From Chitinophaga jiangningensis (lineage in GTDB: Bacteria > Bacteroidota > Bacteroidia > Chitinophagales > Chitinophagaceae), in NCBI RefSeq assembly GCF_900142605.1, contig NZ_FRBL01000007.1:1-64000 (forward strand): a stretch of 64,000 nt of DNA. Direction: 5' to 3'. The notes below the pieces were generated by a model that worked only from the letters and a program-made list of their open reading frames with translations, had not been told where the DNA came from and made no database searches. Both the position numbers and the translations under genes were made by a program. How positions within the stretch are numbered: position 1 is the first letter of the stretch; each line of letters begins with the position of its first letter. Shown piece after piece: positions 8,601-18,800 of this stretch.

Positions 8601-9179
8601 TTAGAACTGAACTTTCGGTGCGTCTTTGGCGCCTTCGTCGGCGGTGAAGTAACCTTTTGCCTTGAAACCGGTGATACCGGCTACGAGGTTGTTAGGGAAG
8701 GTACGGATAGCGCTGTTATAACCGTTCACGGCATCGTTGAAGTCGTTACGGGCTACGTTGATCCTGTTTTCAGTGCCTTCCAGCTGCACCTGCAGGTCGC
8801 GGAAGTTCTGGTTTGCTTTCAGGTCAGGATAAGCTTCTGATACGGCGAGCAGGCGACCTAAAGCCTGTGACAGCTGGCCCTGCGCAGCCTGGTACTGCTG
8901 GATTTTTTCAGGGGACAGATCGTCCACGTTTACGTTAACACGGGTAGCGCTGGCGCGTGCTTCCATTACTTTGGTCAGCGTTTCAGTTTCGAAGTTGGCA
9001 GCTCCTTTAACGGTGGCAACCAGGTTGGGGATCAGGTCCGCACGGCGCTGATAAGCGCTTTGTACAGCACCCCATTTATTTTTCACATTTTCATCCTGCT
9101 TAACCATTCCGTTGTATTTACCACAACCGAACATTACCAAAAGTGCTAGTACAATAAGTACAATAATACCTGTTCTCAT
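8601..9179 (-). CDS. lemA: LemA family protein
   Basis: The 192-residue protein has an N-terminal hydrophobic segment ending in a lipobox-like LVMFGC (C19), so it is either lipid-modified or a membrane anchor. The alpha-helical LemA core follows, with the conserved NKWGAVQSAYQRRADLIPNL and TENRINVARNDFNDAV segments. LemA proteins are widespread envelope proteins of unclear function, often next to TPM genes. It is the first gene of the leftward cluster 9179-6309 and is transcribed away from the response regulator at 9575. Confidence 0.92.
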   Translation of the reverse strand: MRTGIIVLIVLALLVMFGCGKYNGMVKQDENVKNKWGAVQSAYQRRADLIPNLVATVKGAANFETETLTKVMEARASATRVNVNVDDLSPEKIQQYQAAQGQLSQALGRLLAVSEAYPDLKANQNFRDLQVQLEGTENRINVARNDFNDAVNGYNSAIRTFPNNLVAGITGFKAKGYFTADEGAKDAPKVQF

Positions 9180-9574
9180 CTGAGTTAGAATTTAATTGTT
9201 TATAGGTTGCCGGACTATGTACAAAACTTATTCCTGTTTTGCCTGAGGCCGGTGTAAGTAGTTAATTCTCCGGTGAAAGCTGCAAAAATGGCGGTAAACG
9301 TCCCAATTGCGCCGGTACCCGGATGAAGGTAAAGAAAGTTACTAAAAGTGTAACGGAATGCGAAACGATAAATTTTAAAAAAAGTTCATCCATAGATTGA
9401 AAATTTCATGTCAAAACAGTATGTTTATACGTACCTTTACACCGCGGTGCGACTGCTAAAACGGCAGCGTTGCCACGAATAATGAATGGGACAGAGTCGA
9501 TTACTAAATCGTTTTTTACGTTTCATTGTTTCTAACTCATTTATTATTACTAACTTGGATCTAAGTCTTCTTAA
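9180..9574. other. divergent intergenic region
   Basis: This 395-nt region separates the leftward lemA cluster from the rightward receiver gene. I see no gene in it. A TACCTTTA at 9432-9439 is a plausible -7 box for the receiver gene with a poor upstream element (TTTC at 24 nt). On the minus strand a TAAGTTTT about 40 nt before lemA is the only weak candidate for the other direction. Confidence 0.35.
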
Positions 9575-10039
9575 ATGAGTGCGCAACACATTACCATACT
9601 CTATATCGATGATGAAGTTCACAATCTGAATGCATTTAAGGCTTCCTTCAGAAGGCTGTATAATGTGTTCACGGCAACTTCTGCGGAAGAAGCAGAGAAG
9701 CTGTTGAAGGAGCAGGAATTTCATATCATCATTTCCGATCAGCGCATGCCCAAAATGACCGGAATCGAATTTTTCGAGTCTATTCTGGAACGTTACCCTG
9801 AACCAATCCGTATGCTGCTTACCGGCTACGCAGACATCAATGCTGTAGTAGATGCCATTAACAAAGGGCAGGTATACAAGTACTTCTCCAAACCCTGGAA
9901 CGAGGAAGAGCTGAAACATAACATCGAAAAAGCTTTTGAAGTCTACTCTCTCCGTAAAGAAAACAAGGAGCTGACTGCCAAGCTGCTGGATGTGAATGAA
10001 AAGCTGGAGTTCCTCGTACGACAGAAATTAATCTCCTAA
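9575..10039 (+). CDS. stand-alone response regulator receiver with helical tail
   Basis: The 154-residue protein is a single receiver domain. Acidic-pocket residues are D12-D13, the phosphoacceptor is D55 (IISDQRMPK), T83 is the switch residue in LLTGYAD and K106 lies in FSKPW. The sequence type (NAFKASFRR, DAINKGQVYKY) is that of RpfG-like receivers. After residue 115 comes a charged helical tail that looks like a short coiled coil, with no output domain. Its receiver closely resembles the N-terminal receiver at 56851, so the two may take phosphate from similar kinases. No kinase is adjacent. Confidence 0.88.
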   Translation: MSAQHITILYIDDEVHNLNAFKASFRRLYNVFTATSAEEAEKLLKEQEFHIIISDQRMPKMTGIEFFESILERYPEPIRMLLTGYADINAVVDAINKGQVYKYFSKPWNEEELKHNIEKAFEVYSLRKENKELTAKLLDVNEKLEFLVRQKLIS

Positions 10040-10106
10040 CCGGATTTTCAGCGATGTAACCAAAATCCTTAACTTGCACCCTTTGTGAAACTTAACTTCC
10101 TCAATC

Positions 10107-11477
10107 ATGCAAGTTTGGAAAGATTACCAGGCACAGAATAAAGACCGATTCCTGGACGAATTGCTGGCATTGTTGCGCATTCCTTCCGTGAGTGCTGATT
10201 CCCGCTATAATAAAGACGTTCAGCAATGTGCTGAAGAAGTGAAACAACGCCTTGTAGAAGCAGGCGCTGAAAATGTGGAGGTATGCCCTACTGCAGGACA
10301 TCCGATTGTATATGGTGAAAAAATCATAGATCCTTCTCTCCCAACCGTACTGGTATACGGCCACTACGATGTACAGCCGGCCGACCCGCTGGAACTCTGG
10401 CACAGTGGTCCTTTTGAACCGGTTATCAAAGATGGTAATATCTACGCCCGCGGCAGTGCTGATGATAAAGGACAGTTCTACATGCACGTGAAGGCTTTTG
10501 AAACCATGCAGAAAACCAATTCCATCCCTTGTAACATCAAATTCATGATCGAAGGGGAAGAAGAGGTGGGCTCTGCTAACCTTGGCATCTTCCTGAAAGA
10601 AAATAAAGAACGCCTGAAAGCAGATGTAGTACTGATTTCAGATACTTCCATGATCAGCCTGGAAGACCCAAGCATCGATACAGGTTTACGTGGACTGGCC
10701 TACATGGAAGTAGAAGTAACCGGCCCTAACCGCGACCTGCACAGTGGCGTTTACGGTGGTGCTGTAGCCAACCCGGCTACCATCCTGGCTCAAATGATTG
10801 CCAGCCTGCACGATGAGAACAACCACATCACCATCCCCGGCTTCTATGATAAAGTACAGGAACTTTCCGCAGAAGACAGAGCCGCCCTCAACGCAGCTCC
10901 GTTTGACCTGGAAGAATTCAAGAAAGACCTGGGCATCAACGACGTTTGGGGTGAAAAAGGTTACTCCACCATCGAAAGAACCGGTATCCGCCCAACAGTG
11001 GAAGTAAACGGTATCTGGGGTGGCTACACCGGCGAAGGCTCCAAAACCGTACTGCCTTCCAAGGCTTACGCTAAAATCAGCATGCGCCTGGTGCCCGATC
11101 AGGACTGGCACGAAATCTCCGATCTGTTTACCAAACACTTTGAAGCGATTGCACCTAAGAGCGTAACCGTAAAAGTAACCAAACACCACGGCGGCAGCCC
11201 GTATGTAACACCTACGGACTCCGTGGCATTCAAGGCGGCACAACAAGCCATCAATGCTACCTTCGGTAAAGAACCAATCCCGGTGCGCGGCGGTGGTAGT
11301 ATTCCTATTGTAGCACTGTTTGAGTCCGTACTGGGACTGAAAACCGTGCTGATGGGCTTTGGTCTGGACAGCGACAACCTGCACTCTCCTAACGAGAAAT
11401 ATGGTTTGGCTAACTTCTACAAAGGGATCGAAACAATCCCTTACTTCCACAAATACTTTGCGGAACTGAGCAAGTAG
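10107..11477 (+). CDS. M20 family dipeptidase
   Basis: This 456-residue zinc peptidase matches the M20 dipeptidase branch that includes carnosinase-like enzymes. Visible metal and catalytic residues are H86 and D88 in YGHYDVQPAD, D119-D120 in GSADDKGQ, and E152-E153 in EGEEEVGS. The dimerisation (lid) domain spans roughly residues 195-350, with the LHSGVYGG segment at its start. There is no signal peptide, so it should act in the cytoplasm on dipeptides. A well-formed terminator follows. Confidence 0.92.
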   Translation: MQVWKDYQAQNKDRFLDELLALLRIPSVSADSRYNKDVQQCAEEVKQRLVEAGAENVEVCPTAGHPIVYGEKIIDPSLPTVLVYGHYDVQPADPLELWHSGPFEPVIKDGNIYARGSADDKGQFYMHVKAFETMQKTNSIPCNIKFMIEGEEEVGSANLGIFLKENKERLKADVVLISDTSMISLEDPSIDTGLRGLAYMEVEVTGPNRDLHSGVYGGAVANPATILAQMIASLHDENNHITIPGFYDKVQELSAEDRAALNAAPFDLEEFKKDLGINDVWGEKGYSTIERTGIRPTVEVNGIWGGYTGEGSKTVLPSKAYAKISMRLVPDQDWHEISDLFTKHFEAIAPKSVTVKVTKHHGGSPYVTPTDSVAFKAAQQAINATFGKEPIPVRGGGSIPIVALFESVLGLKTVLMGFGLDSDNLHSPNEKYGLANFYKGIETIPYFHKYFAELSK

Positions 11478-11498
11478 TCATACCCGAATTTTTTAGTG

Positions 11499-11538
11499 TT
11501 GGTCCGGTCCGCCCATGGCAGATCGGACCAATCTTTTT
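11499..11538 (+). terminator. intrinsic terminator after the dipeptidase gene
   Basis: Arms TTGGTCCG and CGGACCAA (11499-11506, 11524-11531) close a hairpin that is followed by TCTTTTT. Confidence 0.8.
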
Positions 11539-11549
11539 AATTTCACACT

Positions 11550-11945
11550 ATGAGTACCAACGAAAAAATCAGAGTAGATAAATATCTGTGGGCCATCAGG
11601 GTATTCAAAACCCGTAGCCAGGCCGCAGATGCATGCGATGGCGGTAAAGTAAAAATGAACGGTAACTCCGTAAAAGCCGCCAAACCCGTAGCTGTAGGAG
11701 ATAAATTTGAGATCAAAACAGAAGCACGCAAGTGGATCATTGAAGTTACCGGATTGATTTCCAACAGAGTAGCTTACAGTGAGGCCGTAAAATACTATGT
11801 GGATAACACACCCGAGGAGGATAAATCAGGGACCAACTTTATGCCCAGCGTATTCCAGACGGGTAAGCGCCAGAGTAAAATCGGCCGCCCTACCAAAAAA
11901 GAGCGCCGTGAGCTGGATGATTTCATGGGCAATCCAGAGGATTAA
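11550..11945 (+). CDS. S4-domain RNA-binding protein (Hsp15-like)
   Basis: The 131-residue protein has an S4 RNA-binding domain (about 8-70: IRVDKYLWAIRVFKTRSQA, GKVKMNGNSVK) and a basic C-terminal tail (KIGRPTKKERREL). This is the architecture of Hsp15/HslR, which recognises 50S subunits carrying nascent chains after premature dissociation. The C-terminal acidic helix differs from the E. coli protein, so the exact substrate is an inference. It is separated from the upstream dipeptidase gene by a terminator. Confidence 0.85.
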   Translation: MSTNEKIRVDKYLWAIRVFKTRSQAADACDGGKVKMNGNSVKAAKPVAVGDKFEIKTEARKWIIEVTGLISNRVAYSEAVKYYVDNTPEEDKSGTNFMPSVFQTGKRQSKIGRPTKKERRELDDFMGNPED

Positions 11946-12009
11946 ACCCCTTAAAAGCCCTTGCAACCCCTTACTTTACAGAAAATTAAAAATTCTCGCA
12001 TTTGCGTAG

Positions 12010-12017
12010 TAATTTTG
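12010..12017 (+). promoter_or_regulatory. candidate lysA promoter (-7 box)
   Basis: TAATTTTG matches the TAnnTTTG consensus 29 nt before the lysA start. No good TTTG is found at the expected upstream distance, so confidence is moderate. Confidence 0.4.
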
Positions 12018-12046
12018 CCAACTAAATAATAAATCTAAGGATCAAA

Positions 12047-13270
12047 ATGCCTAAACAAAGTGACGTGCTCGCCACCGATTACCTGGTGAAAATAGCAGAA
12101 GAATTTGGTACCCCGGTATACATCTACCATGCGGAAAAGATCAAAACTCAGTACGAAAAGCTGCAAAAGGCCTTTCAGAAGTCTGACACCCGTTTCTTCT
12201 ACGCTTGTAAGGCATTGACCAACATCAACATCCTGAAATACATCAACTCCCTGGGTTGCGGCCTCGATACCGTATCTATCCAGGAAGTACAGCTGGGATT
12301 AAAAGCTGGTTTTGATCCTAAAAACATCATCTTCACCCCAAATTGCGTAGACCTGCAGGAAATCATTGCAGCAAAACAGCTGGGAGTAATTATCAATATC
12401 GATAATATTTCCATTTTGGAGCAGTTTGGCAACCAGTTCGGTGACAGCTACCCTATCTGTATACGCCTGAATCCACACATTATGGCAGGGGGAAACTTCA
12501 AAATTTCCACCGGCCACGTAGACAGTAAGTTTGGTATCTCCATACACCAGATGCGCCACATTGAACGCATTGTAAAATCTACGAAGCTGAAGGTAACAGG
12601 CCTGCACATGCACACTGGTTCTGAGATCAAAGACGTAGATGTTTTCCTCCGTGGGGTGGAAATCATGTTCGAAATGGCAGAACACTTCCCGGATCTTCAA
12701 TCCATCGATCTGGGCAGTGGCTTCAAAGTAGCTTACCAGCAAGGCGATCCTGAAACAGACATCGACCTGCTCGGCAAAAAACTCACCGAGGCATTCAATA
12801 AATTCAGCGCTAAGCACGAACGTCCGCTGCAGCTGTGGTTTGAACCGGGAAAATTCCTGGTGAGCCAATGCGGTTACTTCGTAGTGAAGGCAAACGTCAT
12901 CAAACAAACGACTGCTACCGTATTCGTAGGTGTGAACTCAGGCTTCAACCACCTGATCCGCCCTATGTTCTATGATGCTTTCCACCTGATCCGGAATATT
13001 TCCAATCCTAAAGGCACGGAAAGAATCTATACCGTAGTAGGTAATATTTGCGAAACCGATACTTTCGGTTGGGATAGAAAAATTAATGAAGTGAGAGAGG
13101 GCGATTTCCTGGTATTCTACAATGCCGGAGCCTATGGCTTTGAAATGTCGTCCAACTTTAACTCCCGCCTGAAACCAGCAGAAGTGCTTGTTAAAGACGG
13201 TAAAGCGCAGCTCATTCGCAGAAGGGACACCATTGAAGATCTGCTTAAAAACCAGATCGAATTAGCATAA
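12047..13270 (+). CDS. lysA: diaminopimelate decarboxylase
   Basis: The 407-residue enzyme decarboxylates meso-diaminopimelate to L-lysine, the last step of lysine synthesis, using pyridoxal phosphate. The Schiff-base lysine is K55 in FYACKALTN. Other family motifs are HMHTGSEI, the phosphate-binding DLGSGF, NICETDTF with the active-site cysteine, and NAGAYGFEMSSNFNSR near the C-terminus. The gene has its own candidate promoter and is followed by a hairpin. Confidence 0.95.
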   Translation: MPKQSDVLATDYLVKIAEEFGTPVYIYHAEKIKTQYEKLQKAFQKSDTRFFYACKALTNINILKYINSLGCGLDTVSIQEVQLGLKAGFDPKNIIFTPNCVDLQEIIAAKQLGVIINIDNISILEQFGNQFGDSYPICIRLNPHIMAGGNFKISTGHVDSKFGISIHQMRHIERIVKSTKLKVTGLHMHTGSEIKDVDVFLRGVEIMFEMAEHFPDLQSIDLGSGFKVAYQQGDPETDIDLLGKKLTEAFNKFSAKHERPLQLWFEPGKFLVSQCGYFVVKANVIKQTTATVFVGVNSGFNHLIRPMFYDAFHLIRNISNPKGTERIYTVVGNICETDTFGWDRKINEVREGDFLVFYNAGAYGFEMSSNFNSRLKPAEVLVKDGKAQLIRRRDTIEDLLKNQIELA

Positions 13271-13280
13271 GCAAAAAGAC

Positions 13281-13320
13281 AGCAGGCCGTTATCATAAAT
13301 TTGTAAGATAATGGCCTGCT
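13281..13320 (+). terminator. hairpin after lysA
   Basis: Arms AGCAGGCCGTTATC and GATAATGGCCTGCT form a long stem with one mismatch (13281-13294, 13307-13320). The downstream T tract is weak on the plus strand. Confidence 0.65.
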
Positions 13321-13469
13321 ATCCTTGATAAATACAATATTCCCCTTTCCCGCTCGCCTTCATTATTATCCTGACCCCCTTGAACACTTAACCTTCACTG
13401 TTTTCAACTGTTATAAATCATTAATTGGCTGGCATGAACCATCAGATATGGTTCATAATATACATATAT

Positions 13470-15812
13470 ATGAAAGTTTTAACTGCACACCAGAATCTGT
13501 TTGAAGAGGATCAGATCATACAATCGAATATCTCGTTTGCCCCTTTTCTGCGTTTTCTGAAAGATAAAGTAGCGCGCGAACATGATGGCCGTACCGGCTT
13601 TTACCAATATATACTGGATAAATTTAACGCAAAACCGGAACTGCTTCAAGCTATTCCAGACAATGTGAGCCTGGAACCTTACCGTGAATACCTGGACCTC
13701 GTGATTGCTTCCATTTTCCCGGTAACCGTAGATACCCAAAAAGATATCTACGGCATCAGCATACCTTTTAAGTTCGCCATCTTCTATTATTCAGAGATGT
13801 TTAAACGTCTTTTCACGGAAGAAGATGATTTACTGGCCACCGTTCCCCAGGGCATTAGCATCAACCGGGTAAAAAGAGATAAAAAATTATGGTTATATAA
13901 ATTGATTCTCGACAGGCACTACCACTTCCCTATCGGCTATCAAAACGATATCATCCACACAATTGATACACCGGATGGCGTTCGCAAGCAGGTGAAAGTA
14001 AATATCGACGCCCGTTTCGTGGATGTACGGGTAAAAGGAAAGCTGCCGGAGCTGGACTATAATAATTTTTGTACCAGGCAGATGTCAGTGGACATGCTGG
14101 AAACCCTGCTACCACTGGACAATTTCGTGCTGGAAGGCTTCGCCATCTGGACCATAGAAGACGTAACGCAATCCGAAGCGGTGAACACCATTAAAGGGCT
14201 GGTCATGAACATGAACAGCAACAATGAAATCGACAGCTATCGCACACTCGAAAGAATGGTACCTGCTATCCTGGGCATTTTTGATATCACCGCCCATATG
14301 GTGCCGTTTCCTAAGGTGAACAACAAGCATGTGCTGGAAGATAAGTTCACCCCGGTTGATCCGGTGCTGGGCATTGGCAACAAAAAACAGGAACAACTCC
14401 TGTTTACCCAGATGGTGGAGTTCCTCTCTAAAAACCCGCAACCGTTGATTATTCCTGAGGTAACAGAAGAAAGCATAGCGAACTATCCGTTTCTAAAGTA
14501 CCTGACCCTTAAAAAGATCAGGAGCTTTGTGCTGTTCCCAATTAAACATAAAAGCGAAGTACTGGGTGTGCTGGAACTGGCAGCCTCCCGGCCTAATGCG
14601 CTCTCAGAGCGGCCGCTGTGGCAATTGCAAAGCATTTATCCACTGCTGGTACTGATGCTGAACAGAAGTATCAACATTCTCGAAGGCAGGATCAACGAAG
14701 TGATCAAGGAACAGTTTACGGCCCTGCAGCCATCGGTGGAATGGAAATTTGTGGATGCCGCCTGGAAACACCTGCTCACGCCTGAAGAAGAAAGGAAAGA
14801 TATCGCCAACATCAGCTTCGATGAGGTGTACCCGTTATACGGTGCTGTGGATATCCGCAACTCCTCTATTGAACAGGGCAACGCCATCCGCGAGGATTTG
14901 CAGGAACAACTGCAACTGATAGATGAAACGCTTTCCATTGTTACCAAAACAGTAAAGCTGAACCTGCTGGAAGAATTGCAATTCAAAACCAGGGATATTA
15001 TGCAAAACCTGCATGAAAACCTCACTGCCGGCGAAGATGTGAAGATCAATGACTTCATCGACCAGGAAATACAACCGGTGCTGGAACATCTCTGTAGCAA
15101 TAATGAAGCGTTGCGGCCTGTGCTGGAACACTACTATTCAAAGATCGACAAAAAAGAAGGACACGTATATCACCACAGGAGAGAGTATGAGGAGAGTCTG
15201 GCCCAGGTGAATACCGCCATCAACCAATACCTGGAGAAAGAACGGCAGTATATTCAGCAGTCGTTCCCCTGCTACTTCGAAAAATACCGTACTGACGGTG
15301 TCGAATACACGATTTACATAGGGCAGTCTATTGCACAGGAGAAGAAATTCGATCAATTATATCTCCGCAACCTCCGCCTGTGGCAGCTTTCATCGATGGC
15401 TACCATTGCCAGGCTGACACATAAAATGGCACCAACGCTGAAAAATCCGCTGCAAACCACGCAGATGATTCTCATGCACAGCTCACCTATTACCATCAGC
15501 TTCCGCAATGATGAGCGCAGGTTTGATGTGGAGGGTGCCTACAATATCCGCTATGAGATCATTAAAAAGCGTATTGATAAAGTGCATGTAAAAGATTCCG
15601 GGGAAAGGCTTACACAGCCCGGCATGATAGCCATTGTGTATTCCAATGCACGTGAAATGGAGGAGTATAAGAAGTATATAAATTTTCTGCAAAGCAAAAA
15701 TATACTGCTGCCCGATATGGAGATGCTTGACCTGGAAGAGCTCCAAGGCGTTAGCGGCCTCAAAGCTCTTCGTGTAAAAGTCAATTTGCAGGAATTAGAA
15801 CTTAAATCCTAA
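13470..15812 (+). CDS. large cytoplasmic protein with GAF-like domain
   Basis: The frame opens at 13425, but the ATG at 13470 (MKVLTAHQNLFEEDQI) is the better start, since the extra 15 residues are AT-rich and not protein-like. It gives about 780 residues. A segment around residues 300-410 (LIIPEVTEESIANYPFLKYL, RSFVLFPIKHKSEVLGVLEL) has the pattern of a GAF domain. The rest is helical and unassigned, with no kinase, cyclase or DNA-binding motif visible and no signal peptide. The stop overlaps the converging metallophosphoesterase gene by 18 nt. I do not recognise a specific function. Confidence 0.7.
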   Translation: MKVLTAHQNLFEEDQIIQSNISFAPFLRFLKDKVAREHDGRTGFYQYILDKFNAKPELLQAIPDNVSLEPYREYLDLVIASIFPVTVDTQKDIYGISIPFKFAIFYYSEMFKRLFTEEDDLLATVPQGISINRVKRDKKLWLYKLILDRHYHFPIGYQNDIIHTIDTPDGVRKQVKVNIDARFVDVRVKGKLPELDYNNFCTRQMSVDMLETLLPLDNFVLEGFAIWTIEDVTQSEAVNTIKGLVMNMNSNNEIDSYRTLERMVPAILGIFDITAHMVPFPKVNNKHVLEDKFTPVDPVLGIGNKKQEQLLFTQMVEFLSKNPQPLIIPEVTEESIANYPFLKYLTLKKIRSFVLFPIKHKSEVLGVLELAASRPNALSERPLWQLQSIYPLLVLMLNRSINILEGRINEVIKEQFTALQPSVEWKFVDAAWKHLLTPEEERKDIANISFDEVYPLYGAVDIRNSSIEQGNAIREDLQEQLQLIDETLSIVTKTVKLNLLEELQFKTRDIMQNLHENLTAGEDVKINDFIDQEIQPVLEHLCSNNEALRPVLEHYYSKIDKKEGHVYHHRREYEESLAQVNTAINQYLEKERQYIQQSFPCYFEKYRTDGVEYTIYIGQSIAQEKKFDQLYLRNLRLWQLSSMATIARLTHKMAPTLKNPLQTTQMILMHSSPITISFRNDERRFDVEGAYNIRYEIIKKRIDKVHVKDSGERLTQPGMIAIVYSNAREMEEYKKYINFLQSKNILLPDMEMLDLEELQGVSGLKALRVKVNLQELELKS

Positions 15813-18800
15813 AGTAAAATATGGAAGGGTTTCTTCTTTGGAGTGACCGATAACGGCAGTCACAATGAGGGCATTTACCGGTGCTACGTATAAACCGCCA
15901 CCAAAGCCATCGTGCCATACATGTGATTTTTCGCCTGGCGCCCATACCCTGCCAATATCATTAAAGGCCAGCAGGCCTACGCCGGCAGGCAGGAGGAATG
16001 TTTTAAGATCGAAGAGTTTCAGACGTACTTCGGTATTATTATATACTCCTGCCTCGCCCGCAAAACGATAGTTGCGATATCCACGCAGGTTATTTACCCC
16101 GCCAATAGAATACGCCTGGAAGTATTCATAATTACCCCATACTTTTCCTCCACCAAAACGGGTCACCAGCACAAATCGGTCAGGGTTATTAAAGCTTAGG
16201 TAGACACTAAGGTCCGACTGCAGGGCAGCTAAGTTATTACTGAAATTATTCAGTCCGCCATAACCACTGAAGGTAGTTGTCCATAATACGCCGCGTGTGG
16301 CGATCAGCTTATTATTCCTCGTATCCAGCTGTGCCACCACTTTAGCTCCCGCATACCCCTTGTTATGGTATACGCTGGCGGAATCCAGCCCGTTGTTGTT
16401 AAAGTCGGTGATATAGCGGTTGTTGTTTTCTGTTTTATTAAACTGGTACCAGGATACAGCCGGGCCGTATGACAGCGACAACTTCTGACCAAAGTTGGTA
16501 TGTAGCAGTACATCTGCACTATACAACTCAAACCTTGCGCGGTAATAGCTGATTTTTCCCGGCTTGGATTTATCGAACACGGTTTCATTACCATAGCCGA
16601 AGAAGTTGATGGTATTGTTAGGCGCCTTTGCGGTAACGTGTGTGATAATGCCGGTATTGCCAATCACATCATTCCACTCACCCAAGTATTTGAAGTTCCA
16701 TGCTTTGGTAGCCAGCGCATGTGTGGCTGCAAAAGTGTGACGGGAGGCGAAAGGCTCTTTACGCCAGGCCTGGTGCTGATAGGAAGCACCTACGCCGAGC
16801 AGCATACCATCGTCTTTATTGAAGCCTACCGCCAGCAGCGGCAAGAATTTATCGTACTTAAAGAACTTACGTTCATAGGCGATATTCTCCGGCTTATCAG
16901 AAAGCTTAAGGGCCTGATCACCGTGGAGGAGGAAGGTATCTTTTCCACTCTTCAGGTCGTATATGCGTATACGTTTGCCGGCGCTGGTGGTAGAACTGTC
17001 GGTATAGCTATCCGTATCGCGGCCGCCGATAAAGCGGATGCGTATAGGCGTGCTGTTGTTCCCGGTGATTACCCAGCGGTCCTGGCCGCCCATGCCGTAA
17101 ATGTTCAGTTCCTTGGTAACGTCTGGCTGGAAGGTTCTGCTGAATACGGAGTGTTGCACCTCTCCTTTTTTGGATATTTTGGAGATATTAAGTGACACGG
17201 CACCATCATCTTTCCGATCCAGTTGTATCAGCTCGTCTTTAGCAGTAGCAGGCACGTATACACGTTTGGAGAGGAAGCGGTAATATTTAAGCATTACATC
17301 TTCCATACCGCTCCTGCGGGCTTTGAGCGTGTTCAGCATATACGGATTTACGAGGTGCTTTACGGTATCCGGGAATGCGTTCACCGCAGCCTCGAGGGTA
17401 CTGTCCGTCATTTTTTCCAGGAACTTGCTGATTTGTTTCCTCCAATCCTGCTCATCCAGTTCGTTGAGGAAGGAGCGATCGAAGAAGCGGGTAGAGAAGT
17501 TCCAGCGGTTCAGGTTTTTAGTTTTGGGGCGGAAGCCGGAGAACTGCGGCATCAGGAACGGCGCAGCAACGATTTTAGACAGGAATCCGTTATTCACAAA
17601 AAAGGCCTGATCGCGGTCGCGGGGCACGGGATAGTAGTAATCCACCCCTTTATGTTTTTCACGGAACCAGCGCCATTGGTCATCGTGGCGGTCATAGTCC
17701 ATGATGTAGTTATCCAGGAGTCTGGCCCGCAGTACCGACTTTTGATCCACGAGGTAATCATTATCTGCCTGTATTTTATCCACCACCTTGAGGGTGTTGT
17801 ATGTTTTTTCTCTTTCACCGGTAACGGGTTCCCGTTCTTCGAACAGGTACACATCATTTCCAAAATCATTTACATAGATGCCCAGTGCTGTATCCTTTGG
17901 CAGGTATACGAAAGTTGGGTTGGTATGGGGGATTTTGGCCGCTTCTGCGAGCACTGCCACTGCCAGCGGCGCATAGGGATTTGCTGCTGAAATCTGGTCC
18001 TGTACTACTTCGCGGGCAATAGTTTCTCTCAGCAAAGGCGGAATAGCTACCAGCGGATACTTCTTCAGGGAGCGCATGGCGTATTCCACACCGGCCGTAT
18101 CTGCCAGTCGCAGGGAGCGGGTTTGCATACCACCACCGCGTTGCAGGATAGTTAGCCCTCCCGGCTTGGCCGTGCGGAGGTTGAGCACCGGAAAGTTGAG
18201 CGGCGCCGCCCATACTTTTCGGTAGGTTTCGCCGAGCAGCCAGCGGTGGAAGTTATTCACATCCTCATACTGGGTATCTGCGGGCAGGGTTACTACGGCA
18301 GGTAATGTATCCGGCTGTGTGAATTTTATACCGAGGCGATTGAAATCGGAGTAGTGCAGTAAGGTATTTGTAAACGCAGGCTGCGACAGGTTTTCCGCCA
18401 GGTAGTACTGAACGTTTACGGTACTGTCTTCCATCACTTCGAGCACGCTGAAGCCATTGTCGCACGTGGCGTATAATGATTTACTGCCCTGTTTTACGCG
18501 ATTGTTTTTAGCGCCACTGCCGCTCACCACATAGCTATTCCCTTCATCTTTGATCAGCTGCAGGGTGTGGTCGTGGCCGGAAACAAAAACAATGGGGCCG
18601 TGTTGGCGCATAGCATCTTCAATGCCTTTTACCATGTCTTTATACAGCGGATGCGGCAAATCTTCCGGGGTACCAAATACGCCGCGTGTGAGCGGATAGA
18701 TGGAACCAATCACCGGCAGCGGCACATAGAGCCATGGCTTCATGTCAGTCAGCGGAAAGATGTGCTGTTTGATCGTATAGTAGCCACCGTGGATGCCATA

